64,000 bases of DNA from Allodiplogaster sudhausi (taxonomy: Eukaryota > Nematoda > Chromadorea > Rhabditida > Diplogasteridae), in assembly GCA_945643635.1 (NCBI GenBank), contig CALZFC010000033.1:2487001-2551000 (forward strand), given 5' to 3'. Of the stretch, positions 34,901-47,200 are shown one piece after another. The notes below the pieces were generated by a model. The model saw only the letters and a program-made list of their open reading frames with translations. It did no database searches and had not been told where the DNA came from. A program made the position numbers and the translations under genes. Positions within the stretch are counted from its first letter, which is position 1; each line of letters begins with the position of its first letter.

Positions 34901-35963
34901 GTCAGGAAATATAGAAGAGAAACGAGAAGGGAAAAAAGTATGGAAAAATATGAGAAAGCTGGCAGCAGACGTTGGTTGGAGTCAGCTGTTCGGGCAGGAG
35001 ATGCTCAGCAAAATCGGAGAGCTCAGCCGTCTCGTTCTCGTCATCCAGCCGAACGGATTGCATGACAAGTCGCTGCAGCCGGCCTGTCTGATAAGCAAGT
35101 TATTGTTTCCTTTATTTAATTAAGGCAACGTTTTTAAATTGACCATTTCGTGTTTTTTTTCTATGAAATCGGATGATAGGAATGCATTGAGTGCCCAACC
35201 AATGCCACAACTCTGCTTTGCAGAATGAGCCCGGCCGCATCTGGATGGCTGCTGATCATGAACCAGCTGCCCAGGTTCACTTGGGGCAACTTGTAGCTGA
35301 CGGAGCAGACATGGCCTTCCTGAGAAGAAGACCATTCCTCTGATTACTCTGACTGATGATGAAAGCATACCGAAAAAGACTCGTCGTCCGATCGCACGAC
35401 AATGACGTGCCTGTGGTGGTCGTGGCCGACAAAGATTCCCCGCTCCACGAAGCGGCCGCTCACGAAGCACGCACGTTTCAGGAAAATCTATTAAAACATT
35501 TTTCAGTCATTATTATGTTCAAAACGTGAGTAAAGCAAAAAAAATTGCAAAAAACAAAACAAAAAATAGATTTAGTAAACTGGAAACAGTGAATTAAAAA
35601 GCACCGTTGCAGAGATGTCCATGCGTTTAGAGGATTTGTCGAATCGTAGAAAGAATAGACAGCCATTTCTGTTCCTAAAATATAATAATGTTATCGAGTG
35701 CCATGCGCTTATTCTTCAAAAATATTTTCATTCAGTGAGAGGATAAATTGTGGAGATAAAATACAGATATTCCCTCGAAAAGGTAAGATGAGAGCTGACT
35801 TTTCATCGCTGCCCCTTACGACGATGACGTCATCGTCTCGCGCGGCGATGACGGCCGAGCTTCGATATCGGAAAGCGCGCGGGAGGATGGCGACGGGGTC
35901 GGGGTCGACGAAGCAGAGAGCGCGCATTGGGCTGGGCAGACAAAGAGCATCAGAACTGATCAC
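32000..35963 (-). CDS. Large multi-exon gene, beta-propeller-like, unidentified
   Basis: At least 15 minus-strand exons read in order, many with matching phases. N-terminal side about 35963-35780 (ALCFVDPDPVAILPRAF... SAVIAARDDDVIVVRGSDEK), then NRNGCLFFLRFDKSSKRMD, IFLKRACFVSGRFVERGIFV, EGHVCSVSYKLPQVNLGSWF, TGRLQRLVMQSVRLDDENET, IRLLSTRNFVLVGKDEQRCL, VISTGDVIFTGTSLAIYPF. Later LVAFGAAKSLLRLPSERPVW with VLAAGRRVVVLYRI, SEIVAQFAGHDQRILLLLCI, YLLVVHSFDAHFEHEVSV and VECGVFALRSDNSVEIAEPL. The last exons 32567-32443, 32342-about 32252 and 32152-32000 end ...ITEDVINVLISVYQ. Short beta-strand-like blocks (..VIVVR, VLVG, VVVLYRI) suggest repeated propeller blades. No catalytic motif or confident family. 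The first exon was not found, and a few junctions (about 34450 and 34140) are unresolved. Confidence 0.6.
34722..34758. repeat. CT microsatellite
   Basis: CT run with TTTCTC interruptions in an intron of the large minus-strand gene. Confidence 0.9.
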
Positions 35964-37510
35964 ATTTTCATGTATTCTTTAAAAAAAAAAAACATTAGTT
36001 CCGAATAAACTTGAACAAGAGTGAACGCCGACATTCAGGTCAGGAATCCGCGGAAATTTTTTAAAGCGTTTGAATAGAATCAACTCAAGTAAGGCAAAAC
36101 AAACAAGTTTATTTGTAAAACAAATATATCTTTTCACAACAAACTGCTCTGCTTTGTTCATTAGCATGCGGAATATCTCCTGTATCTTCATATCGTCACA
36201 AAGTTGCATCATAAACAGAACAAGATATAGAAAACGTGGATAAACGCTCAAAGGGCAAGGCAACAGCGGAATGGACAATGAAAACTGTTCATTCTTTGCT
36301 CGCCTCTACCCTCTCCACTTTCACTCTCTCTCTCACACATTCTTTCCTCCTCTGAACTCATCGATTCCTAGACTCCTCCCACCCTCTCTCATTCTGTTCT
36401 CTATCGATGCTTCGTTGTCTTTCTCAGGATTCATGACGCGTCCAATAGTTGCCTTGTTGTGTAACGCTATGAAGAGACGAGAGGGGGAGGGAGAGAGTGG
36501 GTGAGGGAGTGGTCAGGGAGATAAGCCAGACACAAAGAGTACGAGAGAGATAGACTATGAGGATAAACTGGATAAAGAAAGCGATATGTAGTGAGAGGCT
36601 GAAATGTGTGTGAGAAGCTAAAGCTGGATTTCCTTGACGTGTAAATGAAAATAAATATTAATAAAACGGAAGTGGCACAGAAATACGCTTTGGAAAACAT
36701 AATACAAAAATGAAAAAAGGGCATGGTCAACAGGACAGAGAAGGAGAGTGAGGAAGACAAGGAGTGAGACTGAGAACGAAGAGAGATAGAGAGAGAGAGA
36801 GACAGAGAGTGAGAGAGTGAGTGTGAGAGAGGGAGGACATAAATAAATCGGGTAGTTGGCTAGAACAATTTTCTTCCAGGGTGATTTGTCGCAAATTTTA
36901 AAGAAGACAAGCAGTGAAGCCACCTGGAAACAAAAATAAGCTGCAAAACCAAGCATACAGTTAGCTATCGGCTTTTCCTCGAGCTGAAACTAGCAACGCT
37001 ATGACACGAAAATTTATATCCGTACACGACTTCAAGGACTCTTAACGAAATCGTTAATTCAATTCAATTTATCGTTATATCGGGACGATTGTGAGATTGG
37101 CACTGTGATGTTCTTGGCCGAACATCAACTTCGTAGCGGGATATAAGTGGGAGAGAGAGAGAGAGTGGTCAGGGAAGATGGACGGCCGGGAGAACGGCGA
37201 TGGATTGCTTCGTAGGGGATCTAGTGGGTGTAGATGTAAGTCCATTTGATTTGAAGAAATCCTTTGCTTTGCATAATCAAAGCATCTTTATTTAAAAGGG
37301 GAAACAAGGTATCGTATTGCTTACGCTTTTTACTCGTCTCAACAACTTCGCGGATTAGCCGCGTTTTTTCTTATCATTTCTTCCGCCAACACTAATGCGC
37401 ATTATGGAGGCGATTTCAGCGTAACTTGGTGCTATTTGAGGATTAATTTTGCTTCCATTTCAGAAATGTCACTAAAGTGTACTGGAAATGACCCCTACAC
37501 TCCTGCAGCT
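35964..37510. other. Upstream of large gene; GA/CT-rich
   Basis: About 1.5 kb. Contains CT-rich (36295-36400) and GA-rich (36476-36550, 36722-36838, 37147-37170) patches. The first exon(s) of the large minus-strand gene probably lie here but I could not identify them. Confidence 0.4.
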
Positions 37511-37901
37511 TCAGCTCTTCCCTCGGCCTTCGCTGCCGAGACACTCACTGCAGTAGTCAGAGCACGAGTCCAAGAATACTTCGGAATCTGGCAACAAAAT
37601 TAAGTGTGTTTAGGCATTATATCACATGTGTTTAACTGTCTTTTCCTGCCCGTTTACACTTATCATTATTAGTTTAGATTTTAGAAGGAGCCTTGGATCG
37701 CTCTTTAAGCCCTAAGAAGGAGACGAAAACATACCAGATGCAGCTTGTGGATTGCAGTATGTCCTGCAGAGGTTGTCCGTCCGGAACAGCTTGTGGTAGA
37801 AATGGTGTTCCTGGCTGACAGAGAGAAGAGTGGCGGAAGAGAGCAAGATAAGAGCGGTGGGAAGCAGATCTGTTTTACTCACCAATGAAACAACTGTACA
37901 T
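37511..37901 (-). CDS. Cysteine-rich secreted peptide precursor, three exons
   Basis: Exons 37901-37883, 37869-37735 and 37587-37511, with GTGAGT and GTATGT donors and CAG acceptors. Both introns are phase 1 and the frame closes at 76 residues. The N-terminus MYSCFI plus LLPTALILLSSATLLSVS forms a signal peptide, so the product is secreted. The mature part carries LCRTYCNPQAAS and DSCSDYCSECLGSEGRGKS: five cysteines spaced CX3C...CX3CX2C, an arrangement that suggests disulfide bonding. The first intron is only 13 nt between splice sites (37882-37870), far too short for normal splicing, so exon 1 must be treated with caution; the true first exon may lie further upstream. No family recognised. 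On the opposite strand a 46-residue frame overlaps exon 3 and is probably spurious. Confidence 0.45.
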
Positions 37902-38978
37902 TATCGATAAATACATACACTAATGTAATCGTTGGTGAAGTTGTAAAAAAATATATGAATCTATTGGCCAGTTTTTCTTAAACGGCTCAAATATCAACAG
38001 AGTTTGGAATTCATCTGCAGGCTTGTCAGTATCAGAAATATTTATTTAATTCAATGTCAGTTATTTTCTTTGGTATTTTCTTCGTATCATATTTTATGCA
38101 TCATCTTCCTTTCTTTAATTCTTACTTCTTAATTTATTTTATTTTGAATTCGATTCATAAACAGTAATTGTTATTATCCATGCTTGTAAATACACCACAT
38201 AATCGATGTTGTCTCAACTGTGGAAACAATTGCGACTTTTATTGTCTTTTTCTCATCTCTCTGGGCAAGGGTTGCCGTTTCAAGGACCAAGAAGGAGAGA
38301 GAAGAGAGTGTTGATGTTGAAGCTGGCACAGTCAACGATTTCCACAGAAATTGGGAAACAGCCAATTTGACATGGAAAGTAAAGATGGAAGACGATGCAA
38401 TATAATACATATCACTGGTTCGTTTTGTCTACGGTTATCCTACCTGTCCTGCGCACAAGTGCAAGAGTGTTGTTTAAATGGCTCAAATTGTTCACTTCAG
38501 GAATTTTCACGGCATTCGGAAGTGAAGAATGCGTAAAATTATGATTAGAAAGCTGGTTAGCTAAATAAGTATGACTCGCTCATTTGAGTCATTTAAAAGA
38601 CACTAATATGATTTTTAGTCACACTAAGTTTTCTCATATGGCGATCTAAAGGTTGTTGTTTAAAAACCGGATAAGGAGAGTGACTATAAAAAATGAGAAT
38701 GATTAGACATCGGGATGAATGCTGCTTGATCTACGATGAAGTTGAGATAAAAGGTGATATAGGGAAGGAGATCAGGAAGAACACGAACAGGAAACAGCTA
38801 AGTTGAAGAATTGAAGGATACATTAGAAAGATTTAAAAGAGATGTTGCGAGAGTAAACATGTTATTTTAAGATGACAATGTTTGCTCAAAAGCATAATAA
38901 ATGCTGTTGCAGGTGATATTCGAGGAAGGTAAAGGGAAAGATGGATAGAAAAAAAAACAGAAGAATTTTTTTTTGATT
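37902..38978. other. Intergenic, no convincing gene
   Basis: AT-rich, with one patch of higher complexity at 38220-38400 that is open on both strands (for example METIATFIVFFSSLWARVAV on plus). No splice-supported gene was found. Confidence 0.35.
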
Positions 38979-40060
38979 TCAAGGGAGCTTGGGAAAGTAG
39001 ACATGATCGTGGAATGCCTGGACGGTGCGGAGTCCGTCGAAGATGCGAGTGAGGTCGTTACCGGCGCGGCTGATCTGCTCGGCCGGCCGGCCCACTCCCG
39101 ACATCGGGGGAGGCGTGGCAAAGAGGGTCGGCGGGTGGGCCAGGAGGAAGTCGTAGAGCTGGCCAATTTGTACATGTTGTTTACTCTTTCTTGCCGTAAA
39201 TTTATATGAAATACTTCACACTGTAGATTGATTTTTTTTAATCTGCATCACAGCTGACATAAAGGACGGCGATCACCGAAAAAATTTATGTTTAAATTAC
39301 CGCTATTTTTGCGCAGAAGGATTGTGCGGCCTCCAAAATATATTTTCCGGTGTTAGTCTCATTTTATTTTCTTCTCGGGCCTACTAGTGAAATGGTCTTT
39401 TAAGTGTACCAAAATTTATTCTTTCGCGCCTATTTGCCTGATATAAGAGCGTGAGAACATGGGTTTTAGAGAAACACAATCAGGAAAATTCTCAGAAAAG
39501 TTCAAATAGATTATAGTTAAGTTGTGTGCCTCTTTAAAATAAGCGTCTGTGTTAATGAATGAAAAAAGAGCTCGAAACTGAATGTTGAAGAAAAGGAGAA
39601 ACTTTGGCAGTGTTGCCAGCGACGGAGTGCTGCATGATCGGCTTGTCGGATTCGTAGAGCTTGAGAGTGATGTCATAGAGGGCCTTCCAGTCCGCGAAGT
39701 ACGACTGCTTGCACTGAGCGATCGCGCGCAGGTTCTAAACTAATTAATCATAGAAGTATAGCTTTGACGAACTTGCAGGTGCAAGGAAATACACAGTTTA
39801 AAAATTTACATTTTTAATGTAGTTTGAAATTTTAGAGAAAACTGTTTTTTCTGGCTTTATTTTTTTTTGTATTTTGGATGATCTTAGGCACTGTTCACGT
39901 TTCGCTCTGCTGAATGACTAACCGTTCTGAGGTCGAGATCAGCGCTGTACGCCGGGCAGAGCTCCCTGAGATTCTGATTCATGTCGATGCCCACGACGGT
40001 CTTGGCGGTGGATGAAAGAACCGCGCCGAGCGACAGGGCAACGCCCACCCACGACAGCAT
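38979..40060 (-). CDS. Secreted protein of 149 residues, three exons, unknown family
   Basis: Exons 40060-39923, 39734-39603 and 39158-38979 (138, 132 and 180 nt, all phase 0) join cleanly. The start MLSWVGVALSLGAVLSSTAK is a signal peptide; a longer in-frame start at 40117 would bury it, so 40060 is preferred. The mature region contains VVGIDMNQNLRELCPAYSAD, LRAIAQCKQSYFADWKALYD and LYESDKPIMQHSVAG, then LYDFLLAHPPTLFATPPPMS and LTRIFDGLRTVQAFHDHVYF, ending PKLP. Two cysteines (one each in exons 1 and 2) could pair. The composition suggests a mostly helical secreted protein. Domain not recognised. All splice sites are GT-AG and coding GC is well above the introns, so the gene is well supported though its role is unknown. 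Confidence 0.75.
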
Positions 40061-41512
40061 CCTGAGATGGAGAAGCTGCTGTGATCTACTCTCAAGGAAA
40101 ACGGGAAGATTTCTCAAAAAGGCACACGCAGAGAGTACGCAGGACAGAAGTGTGCGAAGTGGGCTATTTCAGCTACCAAACATAGTTTTCTATTGGATTT
40201 TTTTTCGGTTTTAGCTTCTCAATTTTTTTTACGAAGTACGAAGGAGCTGTGACGTTGGCAGTGGCATAGGACACGATAGGAAAAAAGAATTTCTTCGCTT
40301 TCTGTATGAGACCGAAACCGAGTCTGAGCAGAAATAAACGCGCCGCACTTGGGCTGTTCAAGAAGGGAACTGAACTGCGATCTGTCAAATATTGCGTCTG
40401 GAGCCGACTTTACCACTCCAAACATCGTTCCGTGGTTACCAATCTATATTTGGCAAGAGACAGTTGAAAGTAAGCGACAAATTCCAGGTTGATGAAGGCG
40501 TGAAAAAGAGCAGTGAAAATTGAGAGATCATTTATACGAATGTTGAACAATGAGAGAGAGAGAGCGCGAGAGATAGAAAGCAGAATTAAGAAAATAGACT
40601 TATGTATGTAGATAGTAGAACTGATGAAGGAGAGAGAAAGAGAGAGGAAGGGAGAGAGAGAAAGAAAGAGGTCGCTCTCTGTTGTTATTCTCTTCTTGCT
40701 CTGGCAGCTCGAATATGTACCCGGAGGCGTGGGCCGAGTCGGAAAAGAATGCAGACAAAAAGAGCTCCGAGTCTCGCGACAATTCCGTGGCGAGACACAA
40801 TTCTTCCCAATCCACAGAATGCCACGTCAGTTGCCCTTTTACAGAAACGGTTCCTTTGATTTACAAACCCAACAATAAAAACAATTTTTTACGAGCTTTC
40901 ACTGCACTTTCGGGGCGCGCTCTAAATCTGATCCAACAGTTGTTCGAATTTTAGAAAAGAGCGTATAAGCGAAGAAAGCCGAATGATCTGTTTGAATTGG
41001 AAAGGACAAAGGCAGAACTGATGACGATGAGTGACTGTCCATCCGAGGCTGCTCCAACTCCTCTCTGGATCTGCCGTTCCATGCATGGGCAGCTCTACTT
41101 TAATAGGGATGGCGGCTCTTCCTGAACCGGTGATGACATACTCGGAACAATCTCTGCAGCACAAGGACACGCCCATTTGCAGAGTCGGTTTCAGGAACGA
41201 GAGAGGGAGAGGGAAAGGGAGAGGGAGAAGGAAAGAAGAGGAGAGGGAGAGGGAATGAGAGAAAGAGAAGTGACAGAGAGAAAGAGAGACTCTCATAGAT
41301 TTAGAGAAAGGAAAAAGTGTCGGATTTCTGTTAAGATCAAGCCTTGCATAGTGAGGTGGTGATGTTTTAGTAATTATAAACATACATATGATAGTGACAT
41401 CAGCCTTTTTCAAGCTTAAACGAGTAAACGGTAGAGAATGCGGAAGACTGCAACCCTTTCTCGCAAGACCGATGCCACGTTCCAGAATGCATAAAGAGCG
41501 TTGCAACTATCG

Positions 41513-41566
<54 letters not shown>

Positions 41567-41698
41567 TAGAAAGAGAAAGATGGAGAGAGAGAAAGATATA
41601 GAAAGAGAGGGAGAATGAGCGATAGAGAGAGAATGAGAGAAAGAGAAACAGAAGAAGAGAGACAGAGAGAGAGAGAGAGAGAAAATGAAAAGCGAGAG
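41513..41698. repeat. GA microsatellite, long interrupted
   Basis: About 185 bases of GA repeats with AAGATGGAGAG and AATGAGAG interruptions, one of the longest in the window. Confidence 0.95.
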
Positions 41699-42042
41699 AG
41701 AAACTACCTGGGTACATATGTAAGTTAACTATATTCTGGTTAGATATATCTGAATGCAAGGGCTCAAAGAGCTCCTTTTCTGTTCTCGGTTTCCCTCTGA
41801 ATCCTCTCTGAATTCACATCTCGCACTCTTAATTCATCTCACAGGACACAAACTGTTTTTTGTTGGTCATGCGGCGACGCAGAATTGCAAATAAGGACGA
41901 GATACGGTAGCATTTTTAGTAGGGCGAAACGTCGTCTGTGGTTAGCCGTGCCAGTGCATTTTCTAGGCTGACTACAATTCTGAGGAATGAGCTGGATGAA
42001 TTAGTTTCTTTACTTCCATTCTCGCACTGACTCTCTCTCATT

Positions 42043-42092
<50 letters not shown>

Positions 42093-42711
42093 GTCGCACG
42101 CTCTTTCATCACGGATATGATACAGCGAGTATGACGTTGACCCGTATTATGTATCTTTAGTAATTGCTGGGTAAATCTGTATATCTCCTACCCAGTTTAC
42201 TCTGACCTATCTTTTTTGTCTGTTTTTAACCTTTTCCTATTGTCCACTTTGATTCTTCTGCCAGAAAGGCATGAAGGGCGTTGTGTTTCACGATAAAAGG
42301 ATTTTCATTTTAAATACAATTTGTGCAGAAATTGTCATGTAATATTTATGACAACTCTCTGAGTCTACAGCTGAGGATAATCGAGCGATTCGTCACTTTT
42401 GCTTCGTCACTGTGCCCTTTATCATCCAATTATCCAATAGACATTTAACTGCTCTGTTCCTGTGCACTTCACACATTCTGACGTGTATCAGGAGGATGTT
42501 CGGTGATTGGTGGAAATTGTGTAATTTGTGCAATTCGCAAAGTGCAAAGCAAGATGCTGACGTCCACGGAAGGACTCTGCTAACACTTGGCCCAGTCATT
42601 TGACGGGCTTCATACAATATACTACTTCGTGCACAACTGGGCAGACGGCATATAGCGACAGGAAGTTTCTTGACTACTTGCAATAAAAAGCGGATGAAGT
42701 CACAGAAGCAG

Positions 42712-42729
42712 AGAGAGAGAGAACGAGGA

Positions 42730-42780
<51 letters not shown>

Positions 42781-43046
42781 AAACGAGGAAGAGAAAGAGA
42801 GGAAGAACCGATGTCGGCTGCGCAGCTTCTGCTCATTTCCGTCTTCTCGCGCACTTCCATCGCCTGAGGCAATCAGCCGAAAGAGCGAACAGAGAAAGCC
42901 TATTTCCCCTGAAGTGAAACAAAAAGCTGACGACGGTCAAAACGAGTTTGGAGATGCCGCCATTGGCTGGTCGGGCGGCCAGAGAGAGAGAGAGAGAGTG
43001 AGAGAGAGAGAGAGTGAGAGAGAGAGAGAGAGAGAGATAGAGAGGA
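42712..43046. repeat. Two GA microsatellite blocks
   Basis: GA-rich blocks at about 42712-42808 and 42981-43046 separated by 170 bases of complex sequence. Confidence 0.9.
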
Positions 43047-43149
43047 TTACGGGTCAGTCCATTCTATTTGCATTTTGAAACAAAACGGCATCTTATGCTC
43101 AATTTGTTTTGGACAAACAACATTTCAGCAATTACAATTTCGTTTAAAA

Positions 43150-43403
43150 CCATTCAATATGCAGAGATGCCTGGAGGTTATCGAAGCCCTCTGCATCCGC
43201 TCGTGTTCTCTTTGATTTCTCTCTTTCTCTCTTCCCTCTTCACTCTAATCGGACTCGTGGACGCCCGCCCCTCGCGGTACTTTGAACACGATCATGGTCG
43301 AGTCGAAGGAGGACGCGTTCAGAATAAGAATGTGACCGAGGTGGCCGAGGTTAGGCAAGAATGCGATGGTGGGCTTGGTCCTTCCTGCTGGTCTTCTTGC
43401 TGA
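43150..43403 (+). CDS. Possible small secreted protein (tentative)
   Basis: From MPGGYRSPLHPLVFSLISLF the plus strand encodes a signal-peptide-like segment (ending near LVDA), then RPSRYFEHDHGRVEGGR and VQNKNVTEVAEV with an NVT glycosylation site. The frame may end at 43403 (CWSSC) or splice from GCCGAG/GTTAGG to a CAG acceptor near 43423 and end at an in-frame stop near 43495. The opposite strand is also partly open. No homologue recognised. Start, structure and even strand are uncertain. Confidence 0.3.
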
Positions 43404-44295
43404 TTGCTCTGCTGGCCGCTCCAGGTTGACTCATGGACGATCTGGCGAGCCAGAAAGTCGCGGATCATTCTCTTCACCTCGCGGGATCAAGAATGATGGG
43501 TGCCTGGATGCTCTTCTACGCGGTTAGGAAGGGAAAAAGGTGTCGAACCGCGATTAGGAACTGGGCAAGAGAAAACATTGGAGATGTCCACAGTCACCAA
43601 CCTTCGGCCTTTCAATTCTTTACATTCCTCAAATCGATTCATTTCCTCACTGCATCCTGAGCTGTTGTCATTCTTTTATTTTGAAGCATTAACAAATAAG
43701 TTGCAAAGGAGAGAGATCGAGGGATAGTAGCAAAGTTACGAAATGGACAAAGAGGTAAAAATTGGAAATACTGCAGTTCGCTTATCAAAACTTTTTATCG
43801 CAGTGTCAGATAACTCAGTGAATACGAAATCATGCATTTCTTGGTATTACTGTATGGCTGAGAGACGTCCGAGGCAGAGCTGTGAGAGAGGTCCGTAGAA
43901 GAAGAGGAAGGAGAGAGCGAGGAGGGAGGCGTGGAAGTGAAGAGTGGGGAGGCTGAGGACGTGCGGGAGGAAGGGAGAAGGTTAGGAGGCTATTCACCGT
44001 CCATGATAGAGTTGTCCATCTTAATGTAGCAAATATTTCAATATTTCGCCAGCATACATATGTATGTAGATAAAGATGTGCCAAATAAATCATGGAAAAT
44101 TCATTTAAAATAGAAAACACGTTTCGCAATAAAGTTCACCTATGTATTTTCGTCACAATTTTTCTTAGAACTATCTAGAATATGCAGCTTGTGATAATGA
44201 AGATGAACGTGCCTATAACATTTGCATGCAAAGTACATGCGCTCAGCGAACTCATTCTCGTGGCCCCTTCATTATCACTTCCATCGCTGCTCGGA

Positions 44296-47200
44296 GATGG
44301 CTGCCTGCCCGGATGCTCTGGCCTCTTCCGCGTGCGAGAAGGCGGCTTCTGCCGCTATGCTGCCTCTTCGCGTCGGCGACCGCGTCCGCGTCCAGCAGAT
44401 CGACGCCGAGCGATTCGAGGTTCATTTATTTACATATCTGCCATTAATTTATTTTAAAACAAGGCGCTTTCTGCACCAAGTTTAGTCTAAAAAGTTTCTC
44501 CATTAAAAACAGTTGTCCCAGTTAATTATGGCTGATTTCAGTTCGTCCACAAGACTAACACTCTTCCGTGGTCGCCAGATAAGTTGAACGTGAGGGCAAT
44601 CTTCGGCCAACTTATTCCCTCTCCCTCACTCTCTTTTCCATCTCTTGCTCTCCTTAACTCCCTCTTTATCATTACTCAACCATTTCTCCTCTCTCTCTCT
44701 GTGTCTCTCTCTCTGTCCATCTCTGTCTTTCGCTCTCTGTCGCTCTCTCTCTCTCTCTCTCATTCCTTTACCGCTTTCTCTCCACCTTTCCAATTTCCTC
44801 ATCTTCCACCCATTCTCTCCTTCCAATTCAGGCCATCAATCGCGTCGGTCTCGTGGTGCGCGTGGACGAGGTTTCGGAAACGGCGACTTGCCGCTTCTAC
44901 TCGCGCGAAGTGGACGACACACGACCGGCGGCAAAGTTTTGGGTTGGTTTGGGTGGGAACCGAGAATTTCGCCCCAAAAACCCATGCGAAGAGATCTTTT
45001 ACAACAAGATTTATGCAATAAGAGACTACCCAAAGGCTCTCTCCGTGCCCTTTGCAGGACACGACGGCGGAGTTTGTGCTGCCGCTCGTGCTGCTCGAGC
45101 GCGTCATGCGCCTCTTCTTCCTGGAGGGCGACAACGTCCTCATCGTCAACTCTAATGTCGGCATCTGGCTATTTGTCATTCACAAATATCTTGTAATAAC
45201 TGAATTTGAATTTTTTTACGCTAATAAATTCCGCAATTGCAGATGCCGCCGACGGAGGTGACACTCGACACGATCTTCAAGGTCACGAAAGTCAACGCTG
45301 CCTCGGATACGCTTCACCTCATCAACGTCGCTGTACGACGAACCGTTGATGAATAGTTTGGCTCTAAAAATTGCCTGTAAACATTTTTTTAAAGCAAAGT
45401 GGGAAGTCGTTTCTCTGTAGACTTCTTACCCGTTCCGGCCGGTCGCTCGGATTCTGAGCAGCGACGACCCCGCGAGTCTCGAGCGAGTGCTTCCGCTTTA
45501 TCTTGGTGCGCTTTCCTCTTTTCTCCTGCCCCACTGGCAATGCCTTCTCGTGCAGGCAAGGACCTCGCGAGTCTGCAAGTCGACCGCAGCAAGCAGCGCC
45601 CTGCGACTCCTGGTCAGCTGTTTTCTTCAATGCTTGAAAACAACATAAAAATTATTCGTAATCTATTTTGCAGCCGCGAATGCTACATCTTGCCACGGCC
45701 GCTGCTGTGGAAAAGGCGGCGCAGGCGACAGGCTCTGTTAGAGAGAATTGTCTACTTTTAGCCGACAATTGGAAGAACCTCGCTGAACAATTGACGCCTC
45801 TTTAGCCATTGCTTCGTGCGCGACACGTATTCTGATGCCGCCGCTGCCTGAGCCTGCCGTGGCTGGCAACGAGTTGAACGAAGCGATTATCAGGCATCTC
45901 TTTGAGCATTCGTCTCCATCTTAAACCAATCTGATTGAAGGTGGAACGAGAAGAACGACAAGTCGCACTTTGAACACATCATTCGTGGACAACCCGATTT
46001 GGTTGGCTGCAATTATAGCTTATCGATTGGCTGCTGATATTATAATTACTTTCTTATTCTAGGTGAACAAGTCCGTCGCAGGCATGACTCCTCTTCAGGT
46101 ATGAAAATGATCTGCCTGGAAAATGAAGGTTAAAAAGAAGTGATGATTGCGTCCCTTGGCAGACGGCGGTGGTTGGCGGCAACTGGGCTGCGGCCGTGTG
46201 TCTCCTGACTCTCGGCGCCGATCGATTCTGCGTCGACTCCACGAAGAACACGCTGCTTCATCTCGCCGCCAGACAGTTCGACTCCTTCGTTGCCCTGCCC
46301 CTTTTTACTTCATGGCTAGAGATTGATGCCTTTTCAGTGGCCATGTCAAGACCGTCGAGGGTCTCTTGCTCTTCATCGCTTCCGAACTCAACGCAATCAA
46401 CTTGGATGGTACTGGAAAAATTGTCGATTGCAAATAAATTATTGATTGAAAATAATGAATGAAGGCGAGACTGCGGTTCACGTGGCGGCGCGAGCAGCGG
46501 CAGCCGCTTGCTTCGATCGCCTTCTCGTCGCCACTCAGACCAAGCTCAACATTGCGGTAGAGCTTTTTTCTATCCAATAATCAATTTTTAGTTATAGTAA
46601 AAAATCGTATTCTTTGCAGAATCACGAAGGAGATACGGTGATGCACATTCTGGTGCGACTGCCAGAGTCATCCATCAAGCAGGTCGGCAAGAATGAAGAC
46701 ATTTCTATTCTCTTCTACTTTAATGTCCTCTCACACGAGTTGTTGGCCCATTCAAGTAAAAGGGCTTCAGGCGATGCTCTCTCGCTTCATGCTCAACGTC
46801 CGAACCCACACGAATCTGTCGACCATCAACGACGCGGGCTACACGCCCTTCCAGCTGGCAGTCATGCTTGGAATGCACAAGTCGGTGGTGGAGGGAGAGA
46901 GAGGGGAGGGAATCATTCTAACGCAGGACGACAGAATCGCTGGTGCACATCCGACCGGCGCTGGCGCAGTGCCCCACGGGCCCGATGGCCTCGCATCCCT
47001 CGGCCGGCCTCCTCCCCATTCATCTCGCCGCTCTCTACGGCAGACACGACACTCTCCACATCCTTCTCGAGGTTACTGACAATTTTAATTATATCAATTG
47101 TGGCGGGAAATTTGAATTTTGAACTTGAGTGTTGGCCGACTGCCGCGTGCGCTCTCTTGCCAGACGGCCGCTCGACTCTCCATCTCGCCGTCTCTCGCTG

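Larger units (their letters stand above)
40061..44295. other. Long gene-poor stretch rich in GA/CT repeats
   Basis: About 4.2 kb. GA tracts at 40555-40670, 41200-41310, 41513-41695, 42712-42805 and 42981-43045, and a CT tract at 42041-42095. Isolated coding-like patches: minus about 40818-40700 (MDWEELCLATELSRDSELFL) and minus about 41190-41040 (GVSLCCRDCSEYVITGSG); neither could be linked to other exons. The N-terminal exons expected for the mind bomb gene were searched for here and not found. Confidence 0.4.

Noticed and set aside
37493..37603. Plus-strand frame MSLKCTGNDPYTPAASALPS... after a CAG acceptor
   Set aside because: Plausible alone, but the minus-strand exons 2 and 3 of the cysteine-rich peptide join in phase over the same bases; kept as an alternative only.
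41177..41759. Long Arg/Glu-rich plus and Ser/Leu-rich minus frames
   Set aside because: GA/CT repeats stay open in several frames; no other coding evidence.
43830..44129. Minus-strand Leu/Pro-rich frame
   Set aside because: One alternative frame has a membrane-like stretch, but no consistent exon chain could be built.
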